Under the pieces are notes generated by a model. It ran no database searches. It saw nothing but the letters and a program-made list of their open reading frames with translations, and was not told where the DNA came from. A stretch of 64,000 nt of DNA, from the NCBI GenBank assembly GCA_950295325.1, contig OX485808.1, positions 1,922,501 to 1,986,500 of the forward strand, given 5' to 3'. Below are positions 1 to 10,870 of this stretch, one piece after another (the first letter of the stretch is position 1; each line of letters begins with the position of its first letter). Source of the stretch: Polytrichum commune (lineage: Eukaryota > Streptophyta > Polytrichopsida > Polytrichales > Polytrichaceae). The position numbers were made by a program, and so were the translations under genes.

Positions 1-525
1 ATTTGCTCTACCCCCGGGCTTAGGGTTAATTGTGGGTATATTCTCTAAAATTCCTCTAAAATGATGGGTAATGCTCCTGAAGTCTTCAACTTTGACCCGT
101 TATTTCTCAAACTGCAGCAAAGCATTTGTGACTAGCCGTTGCTTCTTGCCATTCAATGGGCCAGATTTGAAACTTTAGCCAAAAAAAAAACAAACCCACC
201 GTAATCTTAGATCAGAGCTAATTAATAGTCCACCTTGGGATACATCCCGGCCCACCCCTTTTAATCCGGGGTTTCCCGCCTCCTCCCATATGGCCGCCAC
301 ATTCATTAATTAATTATAAAGCTTCATCCGGCCATTAATAAACTTGGGATCCTTTCAATTTTGAAAACATTGGGTCTAGAAAGCATATCAAGTACGCTTA
401 TAATAAACCTATGGATACTTTATGTGACATAGAGTGGAATAAAGGCCCATGTTCCATGTGGTTCCCTTTTTGTTCTCCCATGTTCCCTCCCACGTTCCCA
501 TGATATCAACAAGTGGTGAATTCAC
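1..525. other. Left-edge sequence without recognised gene
   Basis: No open frame or family is recognised. The stretch is AT-rich with short homopurine runs. If the GTAAGT at 530-525 on the minus strand is used as a 5' splice site, this stretch would be intron of the acidic-protein gene described next. Confidence 0.4.
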
Positions 526-900
526 TTACAACGAATGAGTGCAAGGATCAAAGATTGTCCACTTTACCATGCTTGCACCCTCTTCATCCCCGTCAAACGT
601 ATCCTTATATCCAAGCCCCTCTTCATCCTCATCTTGACCTTCATTAGAACTGTCAAGATCAATTGCAGTTTCTCTTGAAGCTTGAGTCGCTGCCGGTGAG
701 TCCTGGGGGGTGGGGCACTCTACCTACAAAACACAGGTATGTATTTAAGACACAAAGCTGCATGGCATAAGGTACAACTAATTCACACATTATTTAACTA
801 CGTGAGAACTTACCTCTTCCCCAACATTCTGCACATCATGGTCCATTACGCCTTCAATAGCATCTGAAACGTAAGTGTCAAGATCGGTAGCTCCCAACCT
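526..900 (-). CDS. Two C-terminal exons of an acidic protein (partial)
   Basis: Two short minus-strand exons. Exon 900-814 (29 codons) is preceded by CCGCAG and followed by GTAAGT. Exon 723-526 is preceded by TTTTGTAG. Both are phase 0, so they join cleanly. The product reads DLDTYVSDAIEGVMDHDVQN, then a Ser/Thr segment, then an acidic stretch with NEGQDEDEEGLG, and ends at TAA 528-526. A strong alternative donor (GTAAGT at 530-525) overlaps that stop, so the gene may continue to the left. No domain is recognised. Upstream exons are not visible because the sequence to the right turns into dispersed repeat. The acidic, low-complexity character suggests a disordered tail. Splice consensus and phase are seen; function is unknown. 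Confidence 0.5.
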
Positions 901-1042
901 CTGCGGAAAATCCAAAGCTTAATTTTTCAATTTTGATTTCAGGCCTAATCACAACCTTCCCAACAACTAACCCAAACTAAATTCAAAGTCAAATAATATG
1001 TTTTGGTGTAATCAACATCTTGGCATATAAACTAAATTCACA
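901..1042. repeat. Dispersed repeat fragment
   Basis: Contains the phrase TTTCAGGCCTAATCACAACC, shared with 1828-2710 and 59490-60657. It lies between the acidic-protein exon and the truncated LTR-like copy, probably in the intron of that gene. Confidence 0.55.
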
Positions 1043-1827
1043 CTCTACCATCCAACCTACCTCTACAAAAGAAGGAATAATTTTGTTGGTGTGTTAATAA
1101 ACACACATTCTAACTAGGAAAGAAAGTAGAGGAGTTTCTCCAACCTTTCTTTTAGGCCATTGAGAATGCATGCTAAAGGAATTTTTCCTAACTACATTGA
1201 AGCAGGGCTTCGCCCAAGCATTAGAGGAAGAGAGAGAGCTACAAGGTGGAAGGAGGGTTTTTAAACTCTCTCACAAAAGGGTTGGACCCTTCCTCCACCG
1301 GATCCATTTTTCAAACTCTTTCCCAAAATTTTGGCTCGGGGGTTTTCCCGGTTGAAGTTGTCACCCTCTCACCGAGGTGGCTCCGACGGGTACCTTAGAA
1401 ATCTTTCTAATTTTTCCGCCATCGAGTTGGCAAGGGGGCAAGTGGTCAAGTAGCCCCCTTGCTCTCTTTCTAATTTTCTTCAAAAGTCTTCAAGCCGATT
1501 TCGTCTTCTTACGCAAAACACCTCCAACATTTTTGTGTGCCTCACACTAACTAATAAACTAACACTTGCTTAGCTAGCATCTATTAACATTTGCTTAATA
1601 GCTAGCATCTACTAATATTTGCTTAGCTAGTTGTTTTTACTAGCTAGCATATTTTTTCTACTTTGCTATCTTCTAGCACTACTTAGTTTCATTTTGACCT
1701 TCCTTCTTCTAGGCTAAATGCTAAATGAACTAATTTTCCCTAAATTCCCTATCAATTCTAACTTTCAATGCTAACATTCTAACTAAAAGTGATCCTGCGG
1801 AGTGGTGGACCACTCAAAGGGTTCACA
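1043..1827 (+). mobile_element. Truncated copy of the 2.86-kb TG...CA element
   Basis: From CTACCATCCAACCTACC to the terminus GGGTTCACA this is colinear with about the last 0.8 kb of the element at 19643-22507, with scattered point differences and small indels. The left 2 kb is missing, so no target-site duplication can be tested. It is flanked on both sides by the same dispersed repeat, so the insertion was into that repeat family. It is more diverged than the copies at 19643 and 60658, and therefore older. Confidence 0.75.
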
Positions 1828-2710
1828 GGGACCGAGACACACTATTTTGAACAAATGTGACTCTCATAAATTTGATTTCAGGCGTACTAAACAACTTACC
1901 AACTTACCAACTTTACACTTAAATCAGATTTCAGGCCTAATCACAACCTAAGCAACATATAACCCAAACTCACTTCACACTAAAATCAGATTCAAGCCTA
2001 ATCACAACCATAGCAACATCTAACCCAACTGATTTCACACTCACATCAAATTCAGGCGTAATCACAACCTTCCCAAATTCTAACCTTCACTCACTTCACA
2101 TTGAAATCAGCTTTCGGGCATAATCACAAGCTAAGCAATATATATCCCAAACTCACTTCACACTTAAATTAGATTCAAGCCTAATCACAACCATAGCAAC
2201 ATCTAACCCAATTGATTTTACACTTAATTCAGCCCACTTAAGACCCTTGTCTAGGGTGTCTCGGGACCGAGACACCCCTTTTTGACCAAATCTGCCTCTC
2301 AGAAATTTGATTTCAGGCCTACTAAACACCTTACCAACTTCACACTTAAATCAGATTTCAGGCATAATCACAAGCTAAGCAACATATATCCCAAACTCAG
2401 TTCACACTTAATTCAGATTCAAGCCTAATAACAACCATAGCAACATCTAACATTAACTCATTTCACACTCACATCAGATTCAGGCCTAATCACAACCAGC
2501 CCAAATTGTAACCTAACTCACTTCACTCTCAATTCAGCCCACTTTAGACCCCCCCCCTTTAGGGTATCTCGGTACCGAGACACACTGATGAGAATAATGC
2601 TGAGTTTCATAAATCTTATTTCAGGCCTAATCACAACCTAATCAACATATATGCCAAACTCACTTCACACTTAAATCATATTCAAGCCTACTCACAACCA
2701 CAAGAATGCT
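1828..2710. repeat. Dispersed repeat with CTCGGTACCGAG palindromes
   Basis: Irregular units of about 70-80 bp built on phrases such as TCAGATTCAAGCCTAATCAC and AACTCACTTCACACT. They are interspersed with longer units containing a short palindrome of the form TCTCGG-NN-CCGAGA (near 2255 and 2565), followed by ACACTGATGAGAATAATG. The same family recurs at 59490-60657. No coding potential is seen. Confidence 0.7.
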
Positions 2711-3539
2711 ACGATGTGAGCGGTGAGCGGTGAGCGGTGAGCAGATCTCGTGAGCAGAAAATCAAAATTTAAAACTCCATTTAACTAAAGTTAGGACCCC
2801 TATGACCGTGGATTTAGGACATATTTGAAGTTTAATTTTGGAATTATGAGGCCGATATTTATGGAGTGCCTAATTTTTAGGACCAAAAGTTTCTTAAAAT
2901 TACCAACAAGTCCCTATGGCCGTGGGAAAATTCAGTGTGGTTGAGAAGATGGTGGACCTATGGGAAGAGGCCTCGGATCCGAGGCCTCTTAGTTGTGGGT
3001 AGCTTATGCTTCAAAATCAAAATGTTATGTATATTTGAGTTGGCTACTTGTTTTCGCATTTGGCCATTTCTTGTATGTTCTAGCATGAGGAGGAGGTTTG
3101 GAAAGAGGCCTCGGATCCGAGGCCTCTTTCTTGTGGATAGGATATGCTTGAGAAATCAAAATGTTAGGTGTATTTGGTTTGGCTACTTGTCTTTAGATTG
3201 TCTACTAGTTGACGACCACAATAGTGTAGTGTTATTTGAGAACAACGACAAGATGCATTCAACAAGACAATTGGAATATTAAAAACCACACCACACTTTA
3301 TAAATCCAAACACTCAAACATTAACAAGTAACCAAGTGGTGTTAGAAAATATTTTGAACAATATAAAAAAAAACGAAGTCAAAAGTTAACTTAAATATGC
3401 AATTTCATATATGCAATCCCAAAAACTCCGAAAGTGATACACATACAATGAATTCCATGCGGAATGAGTGCACAAACTGAAAAACCAACGGAAGAAAAAA
3501 TGGTATATTAGATAGTACACTGACATTCACATGAAGCTA
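2711..3539. repeat. Non-coding stretch with a duplicated unit and two long perfect palindromes
   Basis: Starts with a short GGTGAGC tandem run (2717-2745). A unit of about 138 bp is present twice (about 2955-3085 and 3093-3225). Each copy carries a perfect palindrome with arms of AGAGGCCTCGGA type: 26 bp at 2965-2990 and 30 bp at 3101-3130. The ORF at 2935-3282 only tracks this duplication and is not considered a gene. The remainder, to 3539, is the AT-rich 3' flank of gene A. Confidence 0.65.
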
Positions 3540-5023
3540 TTACATCAGATCCGAATCACTGTGATCACCTGATGATGAAGACATTCTAGAATCAGTAATA
3601 TATGCATCAGAGGAGGCCTGACCATCAGATTCTAAAGCTTCTATATCCAAAAACTCTAAAACTCTTCCCGGACGATATTTAGATGTAAAAATCTGATAAG
3701 AACCTCCAGCTAGTTGATTAGCAATATCATTTGCATATGTAGGAAGTTGCCAAGACTTTGGAGGGCTGGGATAGAATTTAGGGTCACAAAAAAAAGGCCG
3801 GTGAATAGGATAGCTCAATTTATCGCATCTGCAAATGCCAATGGTACCATGTTCATAACTCAACTTTATAAGAAATGACAGCAAAAAACATAACACAGGT
3901 AAGAGAATTTGTGGACCTTACTCACTTAGTAAACCGAGATCTTTTCACAATCCTCTCTACGGGGATATCTTCACCCTCAGGATCCTCTAAACTGGTGACA
4001 CGGTCTTCAAGAGTGACTTCAGAGGCTGCTCTAGAGATAATCAATGGAGCAAGTAAGGCCTCAAAAATATCAACATCAGCCTCTAATGCCACAATGTGAC
4101 GGTGCAAATTGCGGCATGCATGAATGGAAGATCCTGCAAATAAAGAAGTTGGAAAAAACTTAGTACAAAAATAACTATGAATTTTGTAGACCAAAACAAT
4201 ATTAACGATTAACCAACTGAAATGGAAGATTACAAAGACATACCGGTCACTGCCGTGCAGTCTAGAATAATATCCCATGGGGAGCTACATGCTTCAATTA
4301 GCATTTGCATTAGAAGCACGGATTTTTCACGAGGCCCTCGCCATGGTGTGGATCCATTAGTTAGCTGGTCCTCACGAGAGACCAAGTTCTGGAGAATATC
4401 ATCCCGTGCAACATCCACCCCATAAGGATCCAATGCAGGGACAAGGCGAAATGAAGACTTCGATGCAGGTGACCCCGGCACGTTCCTGACCGCCAATGAA
4501 ATACCGAACCTCATGGTCTACAATGTACCAGACATAAAGAACAACATTAGTTTACAAAGTAAACAACACAACTGCATGAGTATAATACTTAGGTGGGTCT
4601 ATACTCAGAACTACCTCAAGGATTAAATTGAAACTGAATGCGGTGATCAGCAAGAAGACATAAGGTTTATCTTACAATTGATGCTGGATTTAATGGGGAT
4701 GTGAGATGAAGGCGGTTCATTCCCCACCACTCTTTCCGAATTGCAAAACCATACGATTTGCAATATCCAAGAATATTGGACTTCGTACTCATGCGAAAAG
4801 GGTGAAACAAAATAATTGCCCCGTCGTCGTGCAGATGTTCGTCGGCAAAGTCAAAGAGTGGTTGTAACCACTCTTTCGATTCTTGATTCCAAGCGGGAAT
4901 GGACGACGGTGGGTCTGATATGCCAGGAACAGGAAGACCTTCCGGTATATCTGCAAGAATCAAGTCCAAACAGGGATGGTCCTCCGGAGAACCCTTGTAG
5001 TGCCGGATTTTGTCTTTTGAGTG
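3540..5023 (-). CDS. Gene A, C-terminal half: N6/N4 DNA methyltransferase-like exons
   Basis: Four minus-strand exons with consensus borders and matching phases: 5023-4676, 4517-4244, 4133-3926 and 3828-3540 (stop). The first exon reads LDLILADIPEG and then WLQPLFDFADEHLHDDGAII, the layout of motif IV (normally DPPY) and the following strand in PF01555-type beta-class methyltransferases. The second gives REKSVLLMQMLIEACS (motif X-like) and DIILDCTAVTG. The third continues GSSIHACRNLHRHIVALEAD, matching motif I plus the post-I region (normally FxGSGTT...R..IG.E). DPPY is replaced by DIPE and FxGxG by TAVTG, so catalysis is doubtful. The last exon is a Ser-rich tail. The first exon begins in phase 0 and fits the phase-0 end of the exon at 42619, so this should be the C-terminal half of the ParB-like gene 37 kb away. 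The call rests on motif order; no alignment was run. Confidence 0.62.
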
Positions 5024-5370
5024 CTGCACCCAGCTCAACCCCCAGCTACCCTTAGACTCAAATCAAATTCAGTCACATATCAACTCCTAACCCCTAACCA
5101 GATTCCCTCAACCCACAGTCAAGCTCAAATTCATATCAAAATCACTAACATATTAGACCCTAAACAGAGTGTGTCGGGGCCGAGAGACCTCTTACGAGTC
5201 CTACATTTCAATTTCAGAGTCTTAGAAAAATCAAAACTTTATACATTTACCCCCTACCAGAATCCCCTCTTCCCTCACCCACCCTTAGACTCAAATCATA
5301 ATCAGTCAAATATCAACTCCTAACCCCCAAACCAGATTCCCTCAACCCACAGTCAAGCTCAAATTCATAT
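5024..5370. repeat. Intron remnant with two copies of a 240-bp repeat
   Basis: Two copies of a unit containing CCCTTAGACTCAAATCA and CAACCCACAGTCAAGCTC (about 5049-5150 and 5285-5370). The first copy continues ...TTCATATCAAAATC, while the second is cut at TTCATAT by the CACTA-like terminus. The first copy therefore approximates the pre-insertion site. Confidence 0.55.
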
Positions 5371-5770
5371 ATCACTATATTCGTTAAATTGAGACTTTTT
5401 GGGCATTTTGAGACATTCACATAAATAAGAACAAGGATAAATGGAACACATATTGGAGAAAGTTGTAAGATGCGAACACTTTGAAGCGGGTGTTTAGAAC
5501 AAGAACCCCGCTAATAACTCAATATTTGGGATTGTTTAGGGTGGGCAATCCAAACCTTAGGCCAAGTTGAAGGGGAAATCTTAAAACATTCATATTATCG
5601 CACAAAAACTTGTATGAATATGGTTTAGGTAGGGCAATCCAAACCATAGATCATATTGAAGGGGAAATATGTGAACCAATATAATATAACATACAAAATA
5701 TTCCAAACTCATATTTGTGATGGTTTAGGTAGGGCAATCCAAACCTTAGACCATATGGAAGGGGAAATCA
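5371..5770 (+). mobile_element. CACTA-like transposon left end with subterminal repeats
   Basis: The terminus CACTATATTCGTTAAATTG (from 5373) recurs exactly, in reverse complement, at 40091-40112. Inside it are three subterminal units about 90-100 bp apart. Each carries a 22-bp near-inverted motif of the form GTTTAGG...CCAAAC (5534, 5623, 5723) followed by ...GAAGGGGAAAT. About 180 bp of this end also aligns with the degenerate element at 32987 (shared phrases TTGTAAGATGC and TTTGAAGCGGGTGTT). Inverted termini plus repeated subterminal motifs are typical of CACTA/EnSpm elements. A possible 4-bp duplication ATAT (5367-5370 and 40115-40118) is weak because the site is AT-rich. Confidence 0.6.
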
Positions 5771-5932
5771 TGTGACACTTATATTATTGCAAAAAAAAAA
5801 CATACAAAGTGTGGCATGTAAAATGCATAGCATGCTAACACAACACATCCATTGGATAGTGCGACCCCAAATGTTCTTGCCTATGGCCCAAAACCCTACG
5901 CCTACTATGGCCTATCTAGCCTCGGAGACTAC

Positions 5933-6735
5933 CTATTTTTCTTTTGCTTCATTTTCTTTTGCTTTTTTTTCTTTTGCCTCTTTTTCTTTTGCCTCTTTTT
6001 CTTTTGCTGCGGCTTCTTTTGCTCGCATTGCTTCAACATTCCTGAAAATCTCCGCCCCGCGACTATAGCCATTCTTGGGGTGACCGCCATCAATAACACA
6101 TTTTGGATTCTGTCGGCCGCCCGAATTATACGACGAAGAATTCGAATACGATGAAGTGGATTGTCTTGCATTTCTGGTCATGGAGTAGAAACGCTCCAAC
6201 TCGACGGACGCACTAGCCCGCATAGGTCTACGGGTGGGAGCAACCTGCAACGCGTGAATGCAAGAACACACGTGTTAGTTTAGGGAGGAAGACCCAAACG
6301 TGTCACACGTTCATTTTTTAAGTGCCGGATGATTGTAATGCGCGGTTAACCATGTTTTGGGGGGGGGGGGGGGGGGTTCACCTTGTCACCGGGGGCGTTC
6401 CCGTCGGAGTCGGCGAGGAGGGGCAATGCGTCCCGCAAAGGAATAGGAAGGGTGCCACTCTTCGTAGGCCGAGCGTCCATCCGCAGCCGCCGTTGAGGTG
6501 TACTACTGCCGCCGGGCCGAGAGGGGGACGTCCGGACGCATTTGCGATTTATGCCCTTGAGCGGCGACGGGGACGGAGATCGCCAGAAGATTTGCTTGGG
6601 TGGGGGGCTATCGACGACGCCGGCATCAAGAGGCTCCTTGGAGTAGTCGATGGTGGACGCGGCATCGTAGACGGTCTCGTAGAAGAAGCTCCCCAAGTTT
6701 GATTCGCTGACGATCTCAATCGAGGGCTCCAAACG
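5933..6735 (-). CDS. Hypothetical protein with Lys/Glu-rich coiled-coil tail
   Basis: Two minus-strand exons in phase 0. Exon 6735-6382 follows an excellent pyrimidine tract and CATCAG, and ends at AAG|GTGAAC. Exon 6244-5933 follows GCGTTGCAG and ends at TAG. The product begins LEPSIEIVSESNLGSFFYET, passes through a Pro/Ser-rich middle, and ends in a repeated KEKEAKEKEAKEK tract, encoded by the TTTTGCCTC-type microsatellite on the plus strand. No domain is recognised. The strong acceptor at 6735 means there is at least one more upstream exon. The HAD-like gene just upstream on the same strand is the obvious candidate, but no phase-compatible donor is visible before its stop. The donor lies beside an 18-G run (6359-6376) that may be prone to sequencing error. 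Confidence 0.45.
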
Positions 6736-6854
6736 CTGATGGCAAAATTAAAACAAACAAAACCCAAGGGGAGGGGGGCAGGGGGGGAGCATGAGAAAAT
6801 CGATATACAATTGAGGCATACTATATCACACACAATGGCACACCATGTAGTATC

Positions 6855-7488
6855 TCAAATGAGTTTATTATATTTCGCGTGAGCGTACAACTCTCTGTAC
6901 ATATAGTCCTTCGGATCCATGTATCTTTCGCCTATCGGATTACAACTAAGGAACCGGGGCACGGGTAGTCCGCTCCCCACGAGCGTTTGAATGTACTTAA
7001 GTAGGTCTAACAAAAAGCGGTCTCGGACCTTCTCGACCGTCCACGTGGGGCAAACGATGAAGTTGGAGGTCGGGTTCAAAATGTTTTTGGAAGCACTGTC
7101 GTCCACCATCAACGTGTTGTCACGGGTGGGGCGAACGTCGTAGGGACAGCCGACCATGGTCGGACGCTGGTCCCATACGACTGGCTTCAAGACCTTAAGA
7201 AATTGGTTTACGGCGGGGTTGTTGGGCTTCTTCACAACCCTGCCCTCGGGGGTGTACAATGTTTTACAAGAATCCTGTCCTAGAACCAAGCACGGGGGTT
7301 GGAGTCCCTTGAAGATGAACTCCACGACGGCCTGGGTATTCTCGGACTTCATGGAGCTCCAAATGATCACCCACCATTTGGATAGGGCGACCTGTAGGAA
7401 GCGCCGAAGCCACGGGCGGAGGTACACTAGCTTGCTTTTGATGTACGCGGGGGGTCCATCGTAGTTGGCGTCCTCGGGCTTGCAGAAA
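6855..7488 (-). pseudogene. FCP1/NIF-like HAD phosphatase, C-terminal part (split by retrotransposon)
   Basis: The minus-strand frame reads KSKLVYLRPWLRRFLQVALS, then WWVIIWSSM (HAD motif II region, WSS), LVLGQDSCKTL, and NTLMVDDSASKNILNP (motif III/IV, the acidic DD pair), then the stop at 6855. This is the order of the FCP1/NLI-interacting-factor domain (PF03031), which dephosphorylates phosphoproteins such as the RNA polymerase II tail. The fragment begins exactly at the left end of an 18.2-kb LTR element. The missing N-terminus with motif I lies at 25676-25859. Removing the element and one AGAAA duplication joins the two parts in frame (PF|CKPEDANYDG). The domain is intact apart from the insertion, so the gene was probably functional before it. 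Confidence 0.8.
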
Positions 7489-8540
7489 TGTCGCAACCCT
7501 TGCTAGCCCCCCCTTGACCATCTTGCCAATTTTCAATTCTAGCAAAGGTTACGAGTGGCTAACTGTCGCAACCCTTGCTATCCCCCCCCCTTGACCATCT
7601 TGCCAATTTTCAATTCTAGCAAAGGTTACGAGTGGCTAACCCTTCGCATACCGCCATGCTAATGGTTAGCTCCTCTAACCCCGGACCAATAGTTCATAGG
7701 AGGGAACCAACCCTCCTACTTTGCTTTCGGAACTCACCCCTTAATCGGTAACCCATTTCCCCAATGTGGACTTCCATCCATGGAAGTCCACTCCTATGTT
7801 GATCATCGCGTTGCCGGAGCAACACTACAACAACCCGAACCATACTAGGCAACTATGGCCTCACAATAGGCCAAAGCCCATGGAGGCCTTGCCGTTCGGC
7901 CTCGGGTGGGTGAGGCCACACCACCTCACCCATATAAGCCTCTAGGACTTCACGCGGGGCCCCTACCCCACCGTCAACCAACCTCTTGTCTCTCTACCAA
8001 GAGTTGGGGCCAAGTGGACATTTTCCTTTAGCTGCTGGGCCTAGAACCCCCCAGCAGCTTCAGACCATCATAACTTCCTGGTATGATGTCTGATCATAAC
8101 AACCAACCACGCCATCCTCATCTACGCTTCACGTAGATGCCGATGGACTCCTCACTTGCTCCATTCGAGCAAGTCTTGAGGAAGTTATGCCTGTTTGAAC
8201 CTTGGCAGTCCTGGGAATCACTCCCAGGCACTGCTGTACCAGGGCGCTGTCCCGGGACAGCGCCCCACTCAAATGGCCATAACTCCTAGCTCACACCTCC
8301 GATTGAGGTGATCTTGAGCATTCTAGAATCACCACGCCATGAGCTACGCATAGCTCATGGCCTTACCCTCATGCCTCCTAGTCTCCGTGGGTGGGAGGCG
8401 TTCCCAACGCCCGGGGCCCTCACCCACACTAGGATCACTTGGGCCCTCTCACCAATGGCGCCACAAGTCCCGGGTGTCACTCCGGGGTCCCCCTTGTGCC
8501 CATGGTGTTTCGGGCACTCCTCATGGAGAGGTGCGCGACA
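7489..8540 (-). repeat. LTR 1 (3' LTR in element orientation)
   Basis: Begins TGTCGCAACCC and ends GGTGCGCGACA on the plus strand. It has a 75-bp tandem duplication of its first segment (7489-7563 and 7564-7638) that the other two LTRs lack. It ends directly against CTCACCCCCACCAAAC, the complement of a purine tract. The ORFs at 8308-8646 and 8355-8573 lie across its end and are not genes. Confidence 0.9.
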
Positions 8541-8556
8541 CTCACCCCCACCAAAC
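8541..8556 (-). other. Polypurine tract, internal region 1
   Basis: On the minus strand GTTTGGTGGGGGTGAG directly precedes the LTR start TGTCGC. The equivalent in copy 2 is at 14548-14563. Confidence 0.75.
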
Positions 8557-9340
8557 GGAGTCGATGCCCTCATCGACTATACTCGTAGTCGGCACACCAA
8601 TTCTCAAGTTGCCATCCTCTATGGTGCGGCATTGTGTTTACCTTAGGGCGCGACCCCCACAATGCATCTTCAAATTTGGCATAGTCCCAAAGGTGTCGTT
8701 CCTAGGTGGTCCGTTAGCGACCTTGGATCTCTCCTCCAAGGACCTAACCTACACTAGACCCACCTACTTTGAGACTCACTTGGGTTGCCCCTCCTTTGGG
8801 GCCTCCCCCGTTAGGCTCCACTAGCCTAACGTGACACATCTAGGCGAGACCTCAACGCTTCCACTAAGTTGTCTCGGTTGCAACTCCGAGATGGCTTTCC
8901 ATTGTTAAGCCACGCCTCGATCGCACGGGGGTGATGCCAAGTCCCGCCCGACTCGGTTCCCACTTTGCTCTTTCGAGACATGGGTTCATGACTCCCATGC
9001 GCCAACTCTCGTTAGCTCGCGGGTAGCACTTTTATGAGCACGCGCCATCACCTTGCCCCTGCCCGGACAAGCCCACAACTAAGAAGTTTCTTGGTTTTAT
9101 CCAAGGCCCCTCCAAGCCATGGCCCCCAATTACTCGGCTTACCCAACCTAGTTTGGCATATCTATTCCCCCTCTTCCATTAACCAAGCACAAGTACAAGA
9201 CTAGGACCTCATCTCATACTTTTCTCTTTGCACCACTAAAGTTTGGACTTTATTCCCTCAAGCCAAAGAACAAGTTCATGTTGTGGAGTAATTAACCTCG
9301 AAGCTAAGTGTGCTACTAGCGTCTCTCCCCCACTAAAGGA
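8557..9340. other. Retroelement 3' non-coding region, copy 1
   Basis: Between the polypurine tract and the end of the integrase region. No conserved frame. It is nearly identical to 14564-15207 plus 17310-17456, the same region in copy 2 interrupted by another element. The uninterrupted CAAGA target is at 9196-9200. Confidence 0.7.
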
Positions 9341-10870
9341 GATTGATGTCCTCATCAATGCCTACGCTTCATTTTATTGGAATCCTTAGCCTTAGTTTCT
9401 TCAAAGTGCTTCACCAATTCATTGGTGTTCACCATGTCTCTTGCCGCCACCCAAGCGGTTTCTTTCTCATGGTATCCTCACCATTTCACCAAGTACTCCT
9501 TTGTACATTTTCTTTCATTTTCACTTGGGCTTCCTACACTTGAGGATGCCCTCTTACCTGATGTTCCAAATGACCTCCACAAGGTTGGGACGTGGCCTAA
9601 TCACTTGCTTGTGATCGGGCCACAAGGTGTTGTCCTAAAATGACTTTCATAATGAGACATGAAATGTCGGATGCACTTTGATCTCCGGCGGTAATTCCAA
9701 CTTATACATGTCCTTGAACACTTGTTCCACAATGGAAAACGAAGCTCCAATTTTGGACATGAACTTTTGGAGTAAGGCCTTTGGGCAAGGTGAAGTTGTC
9801 CACATTCAACAACACCTTATTGGCCCACCTCATACTCCACTTCGCGTCTTCCGGCATTGATTTGCACTCCGTAGCACCTTCGGGCTTTCTCCACCAACAA
9901 CTTGGTCATCTCCAAGACTTGTTTACCATCCTTGGCCAAATCCTCACCATCTTGGTTGAACTCTAGTGTTGAATGTGCCCCCTCGAGAGATAGGTTAATA
10001 GGTTGGAGCGCATCCACTCCATAAGCCACCACGAAAGACCACCCCTTGGTAGCCAAGTGCGTGGCTACATTGCAATTACACTCCGCTCGACCCACATAGT
10101 CCGCCCAATCTCCTTGGTCCGCCCCCACCAAGTTCCTCAAGTATTGCTTCAAGACTCCATTCACATGCTCCGCTTTCCCATTCATTTGGGAATGCAAGGC
10201 CGTGCTAAACCTTAGTTTTATTCCGACCTCCTTAGAGAAATGCATTGAAAATGCACTTGTGAACTTTGGATCTTGATCCCACACAATCACTTGTGGCAAC
10301 CCGTGATGCCTCAACCATCCTTTGAGAAAAGGCTATGCGGTCTCCAACGCGGTGGCGGTTCCCACAATCGGCACCATGTGTGCCAACTTGGCAAACCGCT
10401 CTACCATCAACAAGATGGCATCATACCCATGTGACTCCGGCAAACTTGTGATCAAGTCCATGCACATACTATGCCATGGCGCCGACGGGATAGGCAACGG
10501 TTGCAAGAAACCGCCTTGCTTTTTGTAAGAGGCTCAGTTCACTTGGCACTTTGATTCAAGCCTTCACAAAGTGGGCTATATCTTCCTTTATGCACCGCCA
10601 ATGGTACCTCCATGATACCATTCTATGGCGATTTTTTCCTTTCTCCTCTAAGGCCGGCAATAGGACTATCAAATTCCTCCTTCAAAACCGATAGCCTCTA
10701 CTTGCCTTGTGGCACATACACCCAACTTTGCTTGCACTTGAACAATCCGTCCACCAACTTAACTTCTTTGAGCACCTTGCTCTTGCGAAGCTCACCTAAA
10801 AGCTTTTGTGCTTTGGGATAGTTAATTTATCCCTCCCGTATCTTGCATCACAAGTTTCCTTTGCCGGCAC
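9341..10870 (-). pseudogene. Integrase region of gypsy copy 1 (degraded)
   Basis: The minus-strand frame 10314-9817 reads MRHHGLPQVIVWDQDPKFTS, then LHSQMNGKAEHVNGVLKQYL and DQGDWADYVGRAECNCNVAT. These are the second catalytic Asp region (WDQDPKF), the Q.NG..E glutamate helix and the start of the C-terminal domain of a Ty3/gypsy integrase (rve, PF00665). Upstream, 10870-10330 carries broken pieces of the zinc-binding HHCC part and the first Asp region. Several frameshifts separate the parts. Confidence 0.85.

Noticed and set aside
2580-2630. CTGATGA box in the dispersed repeat (also 59769, 60279, 60464), resembling a hammerhead ribozyme core
   Set aside because: No GAAA box or stem II complement follows at the required distance; TGCTGAGTTTC does not supply the second half of the core.
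8308-8824. ORFs of 72-155 codons at 8308-8824, with copies at 14315-14831 and 25443-25875
   Set aside because: They lie over LTR ends and adjoining non-coding retroelement sequence and have no recognisable domain.
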